Part shown: one piece after another, positions 1-18,900 of the stretch
Layout: each line of letters opens with the position of its first letter
How positions within the stretch are numbered: the stretch's first letter is position 1
Assembly (NCBI RefSeq): GCF_048128805.1
Contig: NC_136000.1
Span: forward strand, 13,660,854-13,724,853
Length of the DNA stretch: 64,000 bases
Direction of reading: 5' to 3'
DNA from: Centroberyx gerrardi
Lineage: Eukaryota; Chordata; Actinopteri; Beryciformes; Berycidae
Position numbers and translations under genes: made by a program
The notes under the pieces: model-generated
The model's database searches: none
The model's input: only the letters and a program-made list of their open reading frames with translations
What the model was told of the DNA's origin: nothing

Positions 1-3558
<3,558 letters not shown>

Positions 3559-5620
3559 GGAGGAAGACGATGCGGCCCGGCGCCTTTAAAATACACCACA
3601 TTTCTTCTGTACGGTCCAATTTGTACACTGTTGTGATGGGATAGTGTTTCTCACGATCTTGAACTTGATTTTTAAAGAGACTCATACAGGACAAACTGTC
3701 TACCACTGCTCCCTCTGTGTGCCCTTCTGTATGTATAGGAATTAAGACATCTCTTTTTGCTGTGGTCACCGGCCTTTGAAATACTGTGTTCAAGTTCTAT
3801 TCATTTTGTATCTCTGTCAGTCAGTCTCGCTTTGCAGGGCGTCAGTTGAAAGTCATTGTGAATGACAACTGTATTGTGTCACTATTAACTGCTATTGCAC
3901 ACAAGTAACATCCATGACTTTATAGCTCACTTTATTACTGATCACAATGTCTTCCATACCTAACACAAGCCATAATCACCTTTCTAGTAGAATGAAGTTC
4001 AAGTTTCCAAAAGAGGTGCGGGCCAGGAAGATACTGTAGATGATACTTCGCATGTTTTTGTTTCGTTCTGTTATCCTGCCAATCTGTATGTACATTGAAA
4101 CCAGTATCAACTGAAAACGAGAAACACTTTTCAATTGCTTTATACACTGGAGAGAAGATCATTGGCTTCTGCTGAAGGCCTCAGTGAATGGTTGCCTACC
4201 CGCATTCAAAATATACCTCAGTAGTGCACACTGGCAAATCCTGGACCTCTACAGTAGTACATTGTGTTCCAGGCCACTGCAGTCTGCTAGACTAAATTAC
4301 TCACTGTCTCCTTATAAGGCATCTGACTATACACTGTACAGAGGAGAAAATAATGTGTATTTGTATCTCGGTCGCTACATCAAATGGAACATCAAATTGT
4401 TAGATAAAATGGCTATAAGCATGCGTACTAGAACAGAAAAACCCTCGGCATCACTCCTAAACAAAGGTACTTTTGAAGAGCCCTGAATCTTAATCATTTC
4501 AGTAGCAGATTCACTGGATGGCACGTGATAAGACTGGATATGGAAGCAAATTACTGGAAACAACGCACAGAAGTGTAGAAACACTGAAAGCTCTTGGCAT
4601 CTGATAGTGGAGTTGCTATATCCAACACTGACAATATTTCAAGAACACTGGAATAGCTTAAACTGTATTTTGTTAACTGGATGGGATGCTGGTATGGCAA
4701 ATGGCATATCATTTCAGGTGCATGGCCAATCATTTCTCTAAATGATGTATCTCAGCGCAGAGGCAACTCAAACGCTGCTTCGACTGTGGGAAATCCATTT
4801 TTATGACTTGATCACAAAGCTGAGAGAGAGTTGCATTTAGTCATGCACACTCCAGAGAGAATAACGGATATTATACACTGGATTGTTTCCTGTATTTCTC
4901 TGGATGTTTTTAACTATTTTACTTGTGCCTACACAAATAAGAGTGTGAGTGATAACACCTTTGATTAATATAACAATATCTGAGCTATGTAATGTAGCCT
5001 ATTCTTTTCAATTATTATATTTTGTTGTTGTTTACTGAGTGTTATAGGCTTTCTCCCAAACACCATGCAATATTTAATATGTTTCATTTAATGCCTTTTG
5101 AAGTCTATTTTGAATTGCCACTCCATACACGGTGTTGATGTCTGCATTCAGAATGGAAAACCATGATAGTGAATCTCAAACATGAATCAAAATTAAATTG
5201 GAAAAAAACGTCCCTCAGCCAAATTAATTTTATGGAATTTGAAAACACTGTACAATACTTTAAATATGATTATTATGACTTTAATGGGTACAGTGTACTG
5301 TTTTAGCTTATTTATAATGCACCAGCTAGCATAATGAAACCATCGTAGCACTTTTTGCACTGTATATATGAACTGCTTTTGCTCTATCCAGTGCGTCCAA
5401 CTGGTTTCAAATACTCTGGTAGAACTGCATTAAATGTAACTGTATAGCTTCATTTTGTAACAACCAATGCTCCTTTTTATCTGATGTGTTTTATCATATT
5501 GTTTTTATAGTTCATATTTTTTTTGTTGTATTATCAATGATATGTTAACTTTTTTGTTATGGAGCCCATTTCAGTTTCAATCAGAAATGATTAATAGGCA
5601 TGTAATTGTATCATTATATT

Positions 5621-5685
<65 letters not shown>

Positions 5686-5931
5686 ACACACATTTTTCTA
5701 AGCATTTCAACATTTTGGTTATACAACTATTTATCAAGTGGAAAAAGCCAACCCAAACACTAAGATTCATTGAGTATTTTAATATCACTACCACTAGTTA
5801 TTCTTACTCATGTCCTCCCTCACCATTGTCTTCCCTGCCTGACTGTTTTTTAATTAGCCCACGTGATCATTACATTTTCAGTCTTTTGTCAAGAATATGC
5901 TGTAATAATATGAATGCATGCAGTAAATAAA
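3559..5931 (+). other. myrf: myrf 3' UTR with poly(A) signal
   Basis: An AT-rich stretch of about 2.4 kb without supported coding exons follows the myrf stop. A canonical AATAAA lies at 5926-5931, just before the tmem258 promoter, so this is best read as one long 3' UTR. It contains a (CA)n run at about 5626-5682. Confidence 0.6.
5626..5682. repeat. (CA)n microsatellite
   Basis: Nearly pure CA run inside the putative myrf 3' UTR. A long Val-Cys reading frame on the other strand is an artefact of this repeat. Confidence 0.97.
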
Positions 5932-6144
5932 ATTGTGATTCAATTCAGATTGTGTTTGATTGTCTGATTGTTCAGTTCAAAGAGCTGAAAACAAGTTGCT
6001 CATTTCGTCCACTAGATGGCAGCCAATTATTTATTATCGCTTCAGGACGTCACATGAACGTCACGTCAAAACCAGGAAGGAATAGTCAGTACGTGGCCTT
6101 TTCCTCTTGGACCGATAGGAGCAGGAGCATCACTTCATTACAAA

Positions 6145-7936
<1,792 letters not shown>

Positions 7937-9287
7937 AGGTATGTCTAAAATCTGAAACTATGATGATCTAATAATTATTTTCACAATTACTGAAACAGTT
8001 TTGTAATTGTGACATTCATAAATAGCTATTTAGATTTTGTTCCCACTCCCCTTTGTTTTTTCCAGTTTCAGGTTGACTATGTAAACAACGTAAAAGACGA
8101 ACATTCCAGTGGAACAGATGACATCACACGCAACAGCCAACAGGAACTGGATTTTGGATTGGATTGGACTGCACTGACAATATTTTGGGATCATGTGGAC
8201 TGGGGTTTCTTTTCACCAGTAAAGAGGAATTTGTAAAACTTCTGGTGTAGTGTCTTTCCGGGTTTGAGCCTAATTTGCTGCGACCATTTCTCTCATGGAT
8301 TGTAATATTAGCTGTATGGAAGTTTGATCAGTAATTGTAGAGGGAGCAGAGCTGAAGTGTGCAGCACCTTATCCTGCAGGCTGGTGAAAATAGAAGGTTA
8401 TTTCAGGCACACTGGAAACTATTTATGGTGAGTGTTTTACTCGTGGTGCCTAAAACCTTAATCCCAGGTTAATCTTTGGGTTTAAAATAGAGCAGTCTGC
8501 CTCGCCTCGTCTCCAGGTTAATACTGACTACCCTAATGATGAAGAATGAGATCAGGATTACTGATGGATTATTTATTTGATAAAAAACAGTGGGATCCCC
8601 ACTCAAAGATACCCACTGAAATATAAAGAGTTGGATGCACATGGAATCAAAATTGGCGTATTAAAATAACATTAACCATGTAAACGGCACATACTAGCCA
8701 TACATAAGGCAAGGTAAACAAGCATATTTCCTCCTCTTCAGAGTAACAAAAATATCTAAGAAACATTTAAAACTATGAATACATCATATTCCAATGTATT
8801 AAAGTAGATTAAAAAACACAAACATTACAATCCATGGGAAGTAATACCTGCCTCTTCCCTGTAAACTGTTCTTCCCTGAACCTTTGACCCACTGTCAACA
8901 TGTTGGATTCAAACTTCCACTTTAAATTGATTTACAAAGGCCACATAGATGAACAGACTCCATCCTGACTAAAACAATACTACACATGCCATCAGCCTGC
9001 TTGGCTACACAGAGCCAGTAGACAGCTGCAACAACTGCTTGAGGCTTCTCTTCATGTTCTCTATCCCATAGCGGGATGCATCAGAGTGCATTATTATACA
9101 TGCTTAATAGAGTGATGAGTGTCCAACTAGATCAGTAAAATAGAAGTTAAAATATTTTTTTTTCCCTGGAGTCCAATTTTAGAATAGTTGTTGATGACGC
9201 CCTTTGTCTTTTTGTCCAAAGGACTTTTCTTGGCAGATCCCTGTAGAGTCCGTCTCAAAACTGTCCCTCCCTCCCTCTGTCCCGTCT
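7937..9287. other. Convergent 3' UTRs of tmem258 and tmem138
   Basis: Space between the two convergent stop codons. The tmem258 3' UTR continues after an intron (acceptor about 8065). A minus-strand AATAAA at 8572-8577 (tttatt on the plus strand) fits the end of tmem138. I see no further gene. Confidence 0.5.
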
Positions 9288-11396
9288 TCACTGACGAGCT
9301 CTGGTAAAGGCGTCCCGCAACCAGACAGAGTCCTCATAGAGCCTCGGGTCTCCCAGATACTCCGCTGTGCGTTTGTAGAAGTAGTAATACAACACTGCCG
9401 CTGCGCACACAAATGCAGTCATTTAACGACCAGATCATGACAGAATACAGAAAAATAAATAATCAGCTATGGTGAAAAATGTAAACGTAGCCTTAATCAA
9501 CCAGTTTACCTGTTCTCTGGAAAACAAAAAGGGCTTGAAGGCCATTTGTCCATACGAAAAGGTTTGACTCCACCCATCTTAGCTTCTACAGAAAGAAGAA
9601 AAATAAATGAACACTTATCAGGTACAGTTTATCTACAGGTCAGCACCATAGTTACTCTCTGCTATAACTTAATAACTCTGCTATAACAAACTTTTTTCTT
9701 ATACGTATATGGATGGTGGTGTTGATTTCACCAATCAACACTTTCACAGTGGTAGTATGCAGCTGTCCTGCGTGTTGTGACTGACATACCAACAGCCAGC
9801 AGTGGAGGCAGATGCTGAGCGTCAGGTAGAGGGCGGAGGACATCAGCAGAGCCCTAAATTGCTCCAGCAGCAGCGACACCAGTCCAACCTGGAACACGTA
9901 GGTGTTGAACATCATCAACAGGATGATGATCACGTTGAACAAGATGGCAATGTCCTGGATGCTGGAGACACAATTTTTAGATGATAGGAAAGAGAGGAGG
10001 TGAAATTAGCTGTAGGTCATGAGCCAGACTTGAACCCAATGTATTGCGAGTATGTGGTGTATGCATTAGAGCATTGATTCTAAACCTTTTTCACATCAAG
10101 GACCCCCAATTTACTACACATTAGGGCCACGGACCTCCATTTGATGAGATTTTGTCTCTCAAACCATATCTGAGAATATTTTTATTGTTAGATATGATTT
10201 TGTCCAGAATTCCATGACTGTATTGTAGGTAGAGAGATAACAGTGAAACTATGATCAAAACAGTCATTCTTCTACATTCTCTAATTATGTGAAGTTCTTG
10301 TAACTCCCTCAAGGACCCCTGGTGGTCCCTGGACCCCACGTTGAGAACCACTGAGCCATGCAGTCAAGTGCACACACAAACACACATGACCACATCGGAG
10401 AGTGTAAGACGAGTAGCTATAATTTTTCCAACAAAGATATTTCACAGAGTAAAGAAAAAAAGAAAAGCGCTCCAATAGGTACTCACAAAAATGAAGGTGC
10501 TCTTTGGTTGGGAAAAAAACACTCAATGCCAACTTTCCCTTTTCTTATATTCAAGGAAGGTACCAAGGCAACTCTTCTTTTTTGATAAAATATTAATATT
10601 TGAATCACTGGCTAGTCCATTTTGGAACAGTTAAAAATGCAACATGTTTCAGCTAACGCACCTTCATCAGGCAGAGTCTCTGATTTTTTAACGGGTCCAA
10701 ACTGTACTAGCTAGTAAATAAAGGCATTTTAATAATCTGTCACAAAGAAGTGTTGCCTTGGTACCTTTCTTGAATGTACATTTGACAAAGTAATGGGATA
10801 TATATGGTGCTCAATGAATTTAAAAACTGAAATTAAATGTTAAGAGAGGCCGAGGCACTACAAATGCATTATATAAATTTGAGAAAAGGTAGGCTACACA
10901 GGGGACAGCGTTGATCATTTTCAGTTATTAAGAGAGCAAAAATGCAAGCTACTTTGCCATTTACAACTTCAAGGATGATAAATACACTTCAAAAATAGGC
11001 ATGCTTGTTCCAGTACTTGCCTCTAAAAAAGTGAGTCTTCAGATTTTTTAGTCACTGAAGAGACATACTTTCAATGTTTGGTAAGGTAGCTGTGTTATTA
11101 CATTAGAGGATTACTTGATTACTTATCAGTTGCTGCTATTTGCAGTCTTACTCCCTAAACATATTAACATATTAAGTTCAAATCAAAAGACTATCTGTCC
11201 CAAATGGGAAAGGTGCAGCAAGGCATAAAGCAGTGTATTAAACACAACCCAAGAGTTCAGTGACTTACATGAAGAGCACCAGCTGGATGGCAGGCGCGCC
11301 CCTCAGGAGTTCACTGAAGGAGTTGACGAAGAGGTCATAAGCCAGCAGCGTTAACTGGATCAACAGCACCAGTGAGTAGTTTCCAGTCTGGAGCAT
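9288..11396 (-). CDS. tmem138: Transmembrane protein 138 (ciliary, Joubert-syndrome family)
   Basis: TMEM138 is a four-helix membrane protein needed for ciliogenesis and vesicle traffic to the cilium. Exons in transcription order: 11269..11396, 9790..9961, 9510..9585, 9288..9400. They give 162 aa, the same as human. The start [20 protein letters not shown] matches the family N-terminus. Exon 2 gives [20 protein letters not shown] and a further helix. Exon 3 gives [19 protein letters not shown]. Exon 4 has [20 protein letters not shown] and ends in ARARQ-type basic residues plus TGA. Non-coding 5' exons lie upstream, with a clear donor after 12449 near the shared promoter with cracr2b. Two DNA-transposon remnants sit in its first coding intron. 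Confidence 0.96.
10072..10353. mobile_element. hAT-like MITE in tmem138 intron
   Basis: The two ends are imperfect inverted repeats: CATTGATTCTAAACC on the left, and CAGTGGTTCTCAACG reading inward from the right. Both are followed inward by GGACCCC-type runs (AAGGACCCCC; GGTCCAGGGACC). The CAGTGGTTCTCAA end is a pattern I know from hAT non-autonomous elements. I do not see a clean 8-bp target duplication. Confidence 0.6.
10549..10775. mobile_element. 227-bp MITE with about 35-bp terminal inverted repeats
   Basis: Left arm 10549-10583 contains GGTACCAAGGCAACTCTTCT. Right arm 10741-10775, reverse-complemented, contains GGTACCAAGGCAACACTTCT. The interior includes AACATGTTTCAGCTAACGCA. No coding capacity. 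The superfamily cannot be assigned from sequence alone. Confidence 0.6.
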
Positions 11397-12448
11397 CTTC
11401 AGAGGCTGGTCCTGTACCCACCGACACCTGCAAACAACTTCACAGTCTCTCCCTCTGGCTATTTTTTTTTTACACTTGAACCAGTGCAGGTATTTGATAG
11501 TGATACAAGTTTGTTTAATGTGTATTCACCCCCTACACATTTCAGTGCAAACCCACACTGTGTGGAAGTCTGGAGACAGTCACAACCTGTCCGTCTGCAC
11601 ATGTGAAGTTGGAGGGTAACTTTCCATAACTTTCTGTCCGTCACAGCTATTCTCCACTCTGGTTAGTGCCTCTGTTAGGAAACGTGCTGTTTGTTCTCAG
11701 GAAAAGAGTATCTTGGTAATGACTGTAGGGATTCCTGCCTGGATATCAGATGAGATTTGCTTGGTCTTTCCATGTTGACATCTATCTGGAATGCCTCCTC
11801 ATCTGCGGTATTTCCTGTAAGGAAAAAAAAAGAGTTGTTATCAATAAACAACAGATGCATTAATTATATTATTAGAAAGAAAAAAACAATGTAGTTTTCA
11901 AGTCTGAGGCGCACTCACAGCAGTATCTCATGTCTTTAGTCTGTGTCACTATCTCCTTTTCGATTCTGCACATAAGGAGTTGATGTGTGTGTTAGCAAGC
12001 TAGCTGTAAACATGTAACGTCAGTGGGTTGAGGCTGTTACAGGGGCAGGCATGGAAAGGTCAAGGAGGGGATTACAGATTAATTTCACTAAAACAGACAC
12101 CACTATCACTGTTGTTGTTGTTGTTGTTGCTGCTGCTGCACACTTTCTTTACGCATCTAGCTAATCTAACCTGCGACTACGTATTCAGCCGTGCGGATAA
12201 ACTTGGAGACAGACATTGTACTGGCTGAGCTTTCACGTTCGTTTTCCACTACTAATCACGTTGCTGGCACCGACACAGTCACAGATTTGCAACTTCGAGG
12301 AATTCACTGATGGCCAACCACGTTTGCTAACGTTAACCTCAACATTAGCTGATTCTACTGACTCTAGTGTGGGTAGCTTTACAAAATAACATTTAGCCAG
12401 CGCCTTCGTAGCGAGAAAATGTGTATAATAATAAAAACTTAATTTACC
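11397..12448. other. tmem138 5' UTR exons and introns
   Basis: A non-coding exon end abuts the start codon (acceptor about 11429). Further upstream there is a TTG/CTG-rich low-complexity run at about 12110-12140 and GCTAGC/TAACGTTA motifs (about 11998 and 12327). No protein gene is supported here. Confidence 0.45.
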
Positions 12449-12904
12449 TGGAGCCAAGAAGTTGCATGTATCCCCGATTTTATCCGCAAATAACGTTGAC
12501 TACTGGGCTTCGAGAGCGGCTGGCAGTAACTTTTGCATTTCCGTAAGTTCCATGGTAACGGTACTACTTCCCGTAAAACAGCTAATAACAGGCTCACAGG
12601 TCTTCGGCGTCTTCCTAAAAAATATGTTTTGCTGGATTTATGAGCTACTTTACATTGTAAATGTTTTAGTTGCTCGGACCCTGACAATTCCTAAATGTAA
12701 CTGAAAGTAGCCGCCCTGTGAAAATAAAAAGAAAATGGAAAAGAATTGTGTACGACTTCGAATCGCGTACTATACTAAACTTTACGGTAAATAAACAATA
12801 ACACACTCCACACTGCCACCGAGTGGCGGGAGTCGGTAGCCTACTTGGTTGAATTAAAGTGAGCTGATCAAAGGTAGTGGACACCTGCGTCCAGTACGCT
12901 GTAG
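12449..12904. promoter_or_regulatory. Shared (bidirectional) promoter of tmem138 and cracr2b
   Basis: A minus-strand non-coding tmem138 exon ends with a donor at 12448/12449 (CTCCAG then GTAAATT). A plus-strand exon ends at 12904 (CTGTAG then GTGAGTAAAC), which fits a non-coding first exon of cracr2b. The two starts are divergent and a few hundred bases apart, so one promoter region probably serves both. The start sites are inferred from splice donors only. Confidence 0.5.
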
Positions 12905-14644
12905 GTGAGTAAACTAAAAGTTTCTACAACTTCGGAGAACTGACATTAGATCTAGTTATGCGAGTTATTTAGATATTATGAGACAACGCAGACGTCGACC
13001 TTTTGTTTGCTCTGTAAAAGTGTCAATTGAATGACAGTGTTGTGAATGTGCGGGTTTCTGTTCTCCTTCAATAATACATGTATGGCAGAGTACACTGCTT
13101 CATTCTGTCGGATCTGGTTTCCTCAACTACATTGCTCCCAACCATGTTCAAATATTAAGTCTAATCTAGTGTTAATTCTGTCACTATTACAAGAGACCAC
13201 TTTCCCTTTCTGCGAGAGCAACTCCACCTTGCACCACGCACCGATCTTGCTAAATAGGTGTGTAAGTTTATTTGACCTTTGGTGTGGCTGCTGGCTATCT
13301 GGGAGTCTGGTTTGACATAGAAAATCTTTAACACGTACAAATGTTTATACAATTCCCTTATCTGGACTCTTAGCCTATCTCTTGTGTTAGAATAAAGTGA
13401 ATGTTTCATAGATCATCACCAGCATGCTGTAGCCTACTATTATCAGTATTAAGTTTATGTCGAGAGAGGGAGAATATGTCATGCAACAAGTCATGGCAAC
13501 GAGTCATGAGCCAAATTTCAATCCACAACATTGTGTGCTAATAGCATGCGCTTTGAAAACCCAAAATCTTTTGCATATTTTTTGAAACATTTGATATGAT
13601 TTATTGAAATTAAAGCTTTTATGGGAGAATCTGTGCTGACATGTTCTTCCTGTGTGTAACTACAGAAATGCCTCCTAATTTAAAAGACATGTTGTGTTTT
13701 GACCAAGGTGCCTGTATTTATCATAAATCACTGAATTATGGTCCATGGAGATACAGGGGCTTATTTGGCCCATAGTTCTTAGAGTAAACTTGTTTGCAAT
13801 TATAATAGTTTTGTCAATGCAAACAATTGCAAATGTTTTATTTGCATCTCCTTTCCCCTGGCTATCTGCCCTCCCCTCCCAGTACACAATAACTCTCCTC
13901 ACATGACACCATCCTGTTTTTTTACCTTCTACATCCTGGAGCAGAGTCAAGGACACCGTTGGCAGCAAAGCAATTTATTGAAGTTGTTCCCATCTAAATC
14001 CGTAGGACAAATAGTTCCCAAAAGTGAAGAGATTTTGGCTAAGCTATATGTTACATTTAGCCTAAGACATTCAGAAATATTTGGATTTGGACAAAAGTAA
14101 ATTTCAAAAGTATTTTCCCCATAAACATGCATTGTTCTACTAGTTGTTGAAGTAAACTAATATTCATTTGTATTCCTCAAACAAGTTGTACAATCTCAAG
14201 GGGTCTTGACGTGTCAAACACCTGATCGCAGCAGCTGTAGATAGTGTGTACAGTCACAGCTCAGTTTGTTCGGCACTTCATGTTTGACAAGGGAGGACCT
14301 GTAGGCCTAGCTTCCCACAATATATGTAGTATGAGTGTCTCTCAACTGATTCCAGTTCATCAAGAAATGGAGAGTGAATGTCTCAGAGTTTGATGGCGCT
14401 ACAAACATTGCTGCGCAGGCTATGTGATGTATTCTCCAGCAATAACTAACTTAAAATGAACAGCCATTAAATATTAAGAGACTTCACATGACTTCCAGAT
14501 AATTGCAGCAGGTGAAGTGTATGAAACATGACACCAAATGACAAACTAAGAGGTTAGCCAGTGTCAACAGGTACATAACCAATATTAAATGACATACACC
14601 TATACCTCAACTCCCCGCCCATATCTGTCTGCCTCTTTACAGTA

Positions 14645-15891
14645 ATGTCTAAGTGGCTGAACGATGGTGAAGTGTTGGTGGGGCAAGGCAGTGGTGAGGC
14701 GCTACCAGTGAGCCCCAGACAGAGGGGCGTCCCGGCTGGGAGCCCCAGGCCGGGGCGAGGACGCGGCCTGCCGGCTTCACCCGGCACCAGGGAGGCAACG
14801 CCGGGATCCCTGCAGCCAGAAACCATGGGCAAGGCCAGGGAGCTGTTTGTGCTGTGTGACAAAGAGGGCAAGGGATTCATCACAAAGCGGGATATGCAGG
14901 TGAGCAGCTACTGTGGAAGAATAACACAATTTAGATTAATTATGAAGTCTTTAACTTTCCATCTTACTGATCTTCTTCTGGTCAGAGACTACAAGGGGAG
15001 TTGCCTCTGTCCCCTGAACAGTTGGAGACAGTGTTTGAGAGTCTTGACCGAGAGAGTAATGGATTCCTTACTCCTGTTGAGTTTAACACAGGACTTGGTG
15101 AGTGTAGGCCTTTGTTGAGTTATGCCATGATATCCTATGTTTGCTAATGATTTGAGACTTTTGTTCACACAGACTTCCATGGAGACATGCTACTATTCAT
15201 TCACAAATACCTCTTGTCCAATCTCTCCGTGTGCCTCTGTGTCTGCGGTGCAGGGGGGCTGGTGGGGCTGGAGGAGACCACAGAGCAGAGTCCAGACGAG
15301 GCAGAGGAGGATAAGGACCAGGTAGACTGGACCCAGGACCCTGCCGCAATCAGATTTGTAAACATACTGATGGAGCTAGGCGCTGACAAACTCTTCAAAG
15401 AGTAAGACTACTGTCACAAGATCATTGCTATTAGGTGCATCCAGACAGACTGTACAGTTGCTTCTAAAATTTCCCCATTGACTTCTGCAGTAGAATTTGA
15501 CAGAGCAAACTCACCAAAAGCGTACCAACTGTATGTTTACATAATGGCAGAATGGTGGCTATATTTTCTTAAAGTTTAATAATATTTATAATTGAACCAC
15601 TGAGATTTTACATTTTAGGCATTTAGCTGACGCTTTTATCTAGAGCAACTTACAATGTTTTCCTTTTACATTTTCAAAAGTAGAAAAAAAACGTCCATGT
15701 GTCACAATTGTTATTGCAATTTTTGCATATTCACTAGTAGCTGAAGGATAGTGAAGTGTTGTTGGGACATGTTAGAAAAATGTTAAATAAATAGAGAAAA
15801 AGATAAATAAAAATAAATGCATGCTACATGAGTTTTGTACATACATGGGTTTTGTTAATATATCATATATATATATATAGATATATATATA

Positions 15892-15952
<61 letters not shown>

Positions 15953-18900
15953 TACACCACTGTCAGAAAGACACAAAACTAGAAAATAGATGTTATGATA
16001 AAAAATTCTGCAAACCCCCTACTACACTTTGAAGGTCTCAGCAGATTATGATATAAAGATGAAATGTTCCACGTATTTTTGCCTCTGAGCAGTGTAACCC
16101 AGTTGAAAAAAGGGTAGATTGCTTTGTCAAATTACATTTTTATGCTATTTTACTTTTATACTGTCATATAAATTAATATAGCCTAATTCCTATTCCACTT
16201 TGATACAATGAAATGCTTTGTATGTATATCAGAGGAACAAACTGTGTTTAAAAGAATTACTTGAGCAAACTTTCTTTTTTCTTTTAAGGAACTTTACTTA
16301 CTGCAGGTCACAATGAAGATGCTTGTTGAAATTGAAAGTGTTTATATCATTCATGATCAGTTCCCTTTTTCTGCTGTGAGTGGATGTTGTGGTACTGTTA
16401 GGGGAAGATCCTCAGTCAATTTATCAGTTGCGTTGTGTTGTGTTGTGTTTTGTCGTGTCGTGACGTGTTTTGTTGTGTTGTGCTGTGCTGTGCGGTGCTG
16501 TAGTCAGTGGGAGCTCTGTTCTCTTTGGTGCGAGCTCCAGAGAGACAGACCAGAGCTGGTGAGCGTCCTGGAGGATGTCCTGGTCCACGCTGTGTCCCAT
16601 CTGCAGGACTCTCTCAGAGAGAGAGACAGTCTGGAACAGGCTCTGCGCAGGTTCCTACCAACTTGTCCTCCTCCCCTTGTCTTCTGCATGTGGAACACAA
16701 TACACATTCATATAGCTTCTGACCTGTGGGTCTAACTGTGAGTTCAGATTGTGTTAAGTTTACTTGTTTGACTCTACTTTGTTTTATTTTGTTTCAGACG
16801 GGAGAGTGAACATGATCAGGTCGTTCGATCGATATATGAAGAAATGGAAAACCAAGTCACAGAGGAGAGAGATAAATGGCTGGCTCAGGTAGAGATAAAA
16901 TATCTAATCCAAACTTTGTGCTATTTTAGAATAGTTCTGATAAAAATGACATTTCATGTGATTGTTGTGAAATCAAGGACAGTATTAGACAATGGGACAG
17001 AGGGCAACAACTGCAGGAGGAGCTGAAGATGCAGGAGCAAGAGCTGGAGAGTTCACTGACAAAACAGAGAGAGGTAGGCACCCAGATGGCATTCGTGTTA
17101 TTTTTGAATAGTCCCATCGTTCAGTGAATGAATCAAAAGGACCTATCTTTGTACCAAGCTGGAGAGCAGAATCCAGCTGCTGAGCTGTGAGCAGACAGAC
17201 ATCAAGGAGCAGAACCAGCAGCTGCAGAGCCTCAACCTGCAGTTACAGGAGCAGCTAGAGAGCAGCAGGGAGCAGCTGCAGACCGCCTTGGGCCAGCTCA
17301 ACCTCATTCAGCTCAACACCGCCCAGGAACAAATGGCCAGACATAGGTAAGTGGATAAAGAGAGAGATAGATGGCTGATTATCACACCGATTACATCAGA
17401 AACGTGTTACTGCAGACACTACCCCTCCCTGTGGTGTGATGGAAATTAAGAGTTTTATGTTTTCCTCACTTTAGAAACGTGATGAAGGTGTCTAGGAACA
17501 TACAGAAAGAGAAGGATAGTCTGTTGAGACAGCTGGAGCTGTTGAGGTAAGTCTATACAGTAGATCTACAGAGGGTTCATATGCTTTCAGCTTTATTTCA
17601 AAACTTCAAAAATCTTTATTAGCTCAAAGGAAAGAAAATCCCCTAAAATGACTTTCTGGATCAAAACATTGTACCTGAAAAGCAAGGAAAGTAATTCCAG
17701 CATGCATTATTCTCTATATGTCTTTATTCATTCACCACTGGCCACTCTACACATGCAGTCCAGTGTGGTGGTGGTTCTAAATGATGCTGTCTTTCTTTCC
17801 ATCTCAGGGATATGAACAAAAGGCTGCGAGATGAGAAAGACGCCCACCAGTCTCAGAAGAGGGTTAGTCATAGACACACTGTCCTTTCTCCTCTGCCGTT
17901 AACTTATTACCTCTATGGAGACCCTGGTACCCCATGGACACAGCAGATTTATCCACGCTAAGCTAAGTCTTCGAATGGCTTCGTGCTTTCTTCCATCATC
18001 TGGACAATGATTATTTATATGGGCAGCTCTTATTGTTTGGTTATTGTTTGAAATTGTGATGATGTCTTTGCCACAGTTTTGGAGTTTTCTGTGTAAGCTT
18101 TACTGTTTTCAGTAGATGTGGTCAGAACAATTTTGTTGAAAAGACATTCATTCTGTCCTGTGTCAACTTAAAGGAAAGAGTGTTATATGTTGATTAGTGA
18201 TACATAGTGTTATTTATATAGTTGAACGTTAGTGTGTCAGTATTGTAACAAATATAATGGCCTTTATTTATCACACTTCTCAAAGAAGGAGTGCTAATCT
18301 AGAATCTCTCACCAGATCTCCCTGACCATCCCATACTCTTGCCTTGAGAAAACTGATAAATATGGCATACTTATCAAATATTATTTTGTAAGAAAGCTGT
18401 CTAGTGTAGATATACTGTATATCATGGCTGATTTTTGGATTTGAGTCTCTGTTGATCAAGTTTTTTAGGTTTCTGAACAAAGAATTGACAAAGAACACAT
18501 AATATTAATTCAAGGAAACTGTAATGATTATAACACAATGAACACCTGTTTATTTCTTGTAATTTTTCTTACATTACAATTTTTGTGTATTGTTGATCAA
18601 TGATTTATGATAAACAATTTTGCAACAGAATAAATGTCGCCATTGGACTGAGTTCTTTTTTTCATACATGTAAAATAAATCATTTTAACATGCTTGAAAC
18701 AATTAGTATTATTACAGAAGAGGATATTAATATCAATTTATGTTCCATGAAATCTGATCATAGCACATCCATATGTTGAAGACTACAAAGATCTTAATGC
18801 TACTCATTTCTTCTGCCTCACTCTCCACAAAACCTTTTAGAGTCCTAATGTCAGAAAGACTTTGCAGAAGAAAGGGTCAGTCATAGGTAACTACTTACTG

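Noticed and set aside
5591-5794. Minus-strand open frame with a long Val-Cys repeat
   Set aside because: Produced by the (CA)n microsatellite.
15772-15960. Minus-strand Tyr-Ile repeat frame
   Set aside because: Produced by the (AT)n microsatellite.
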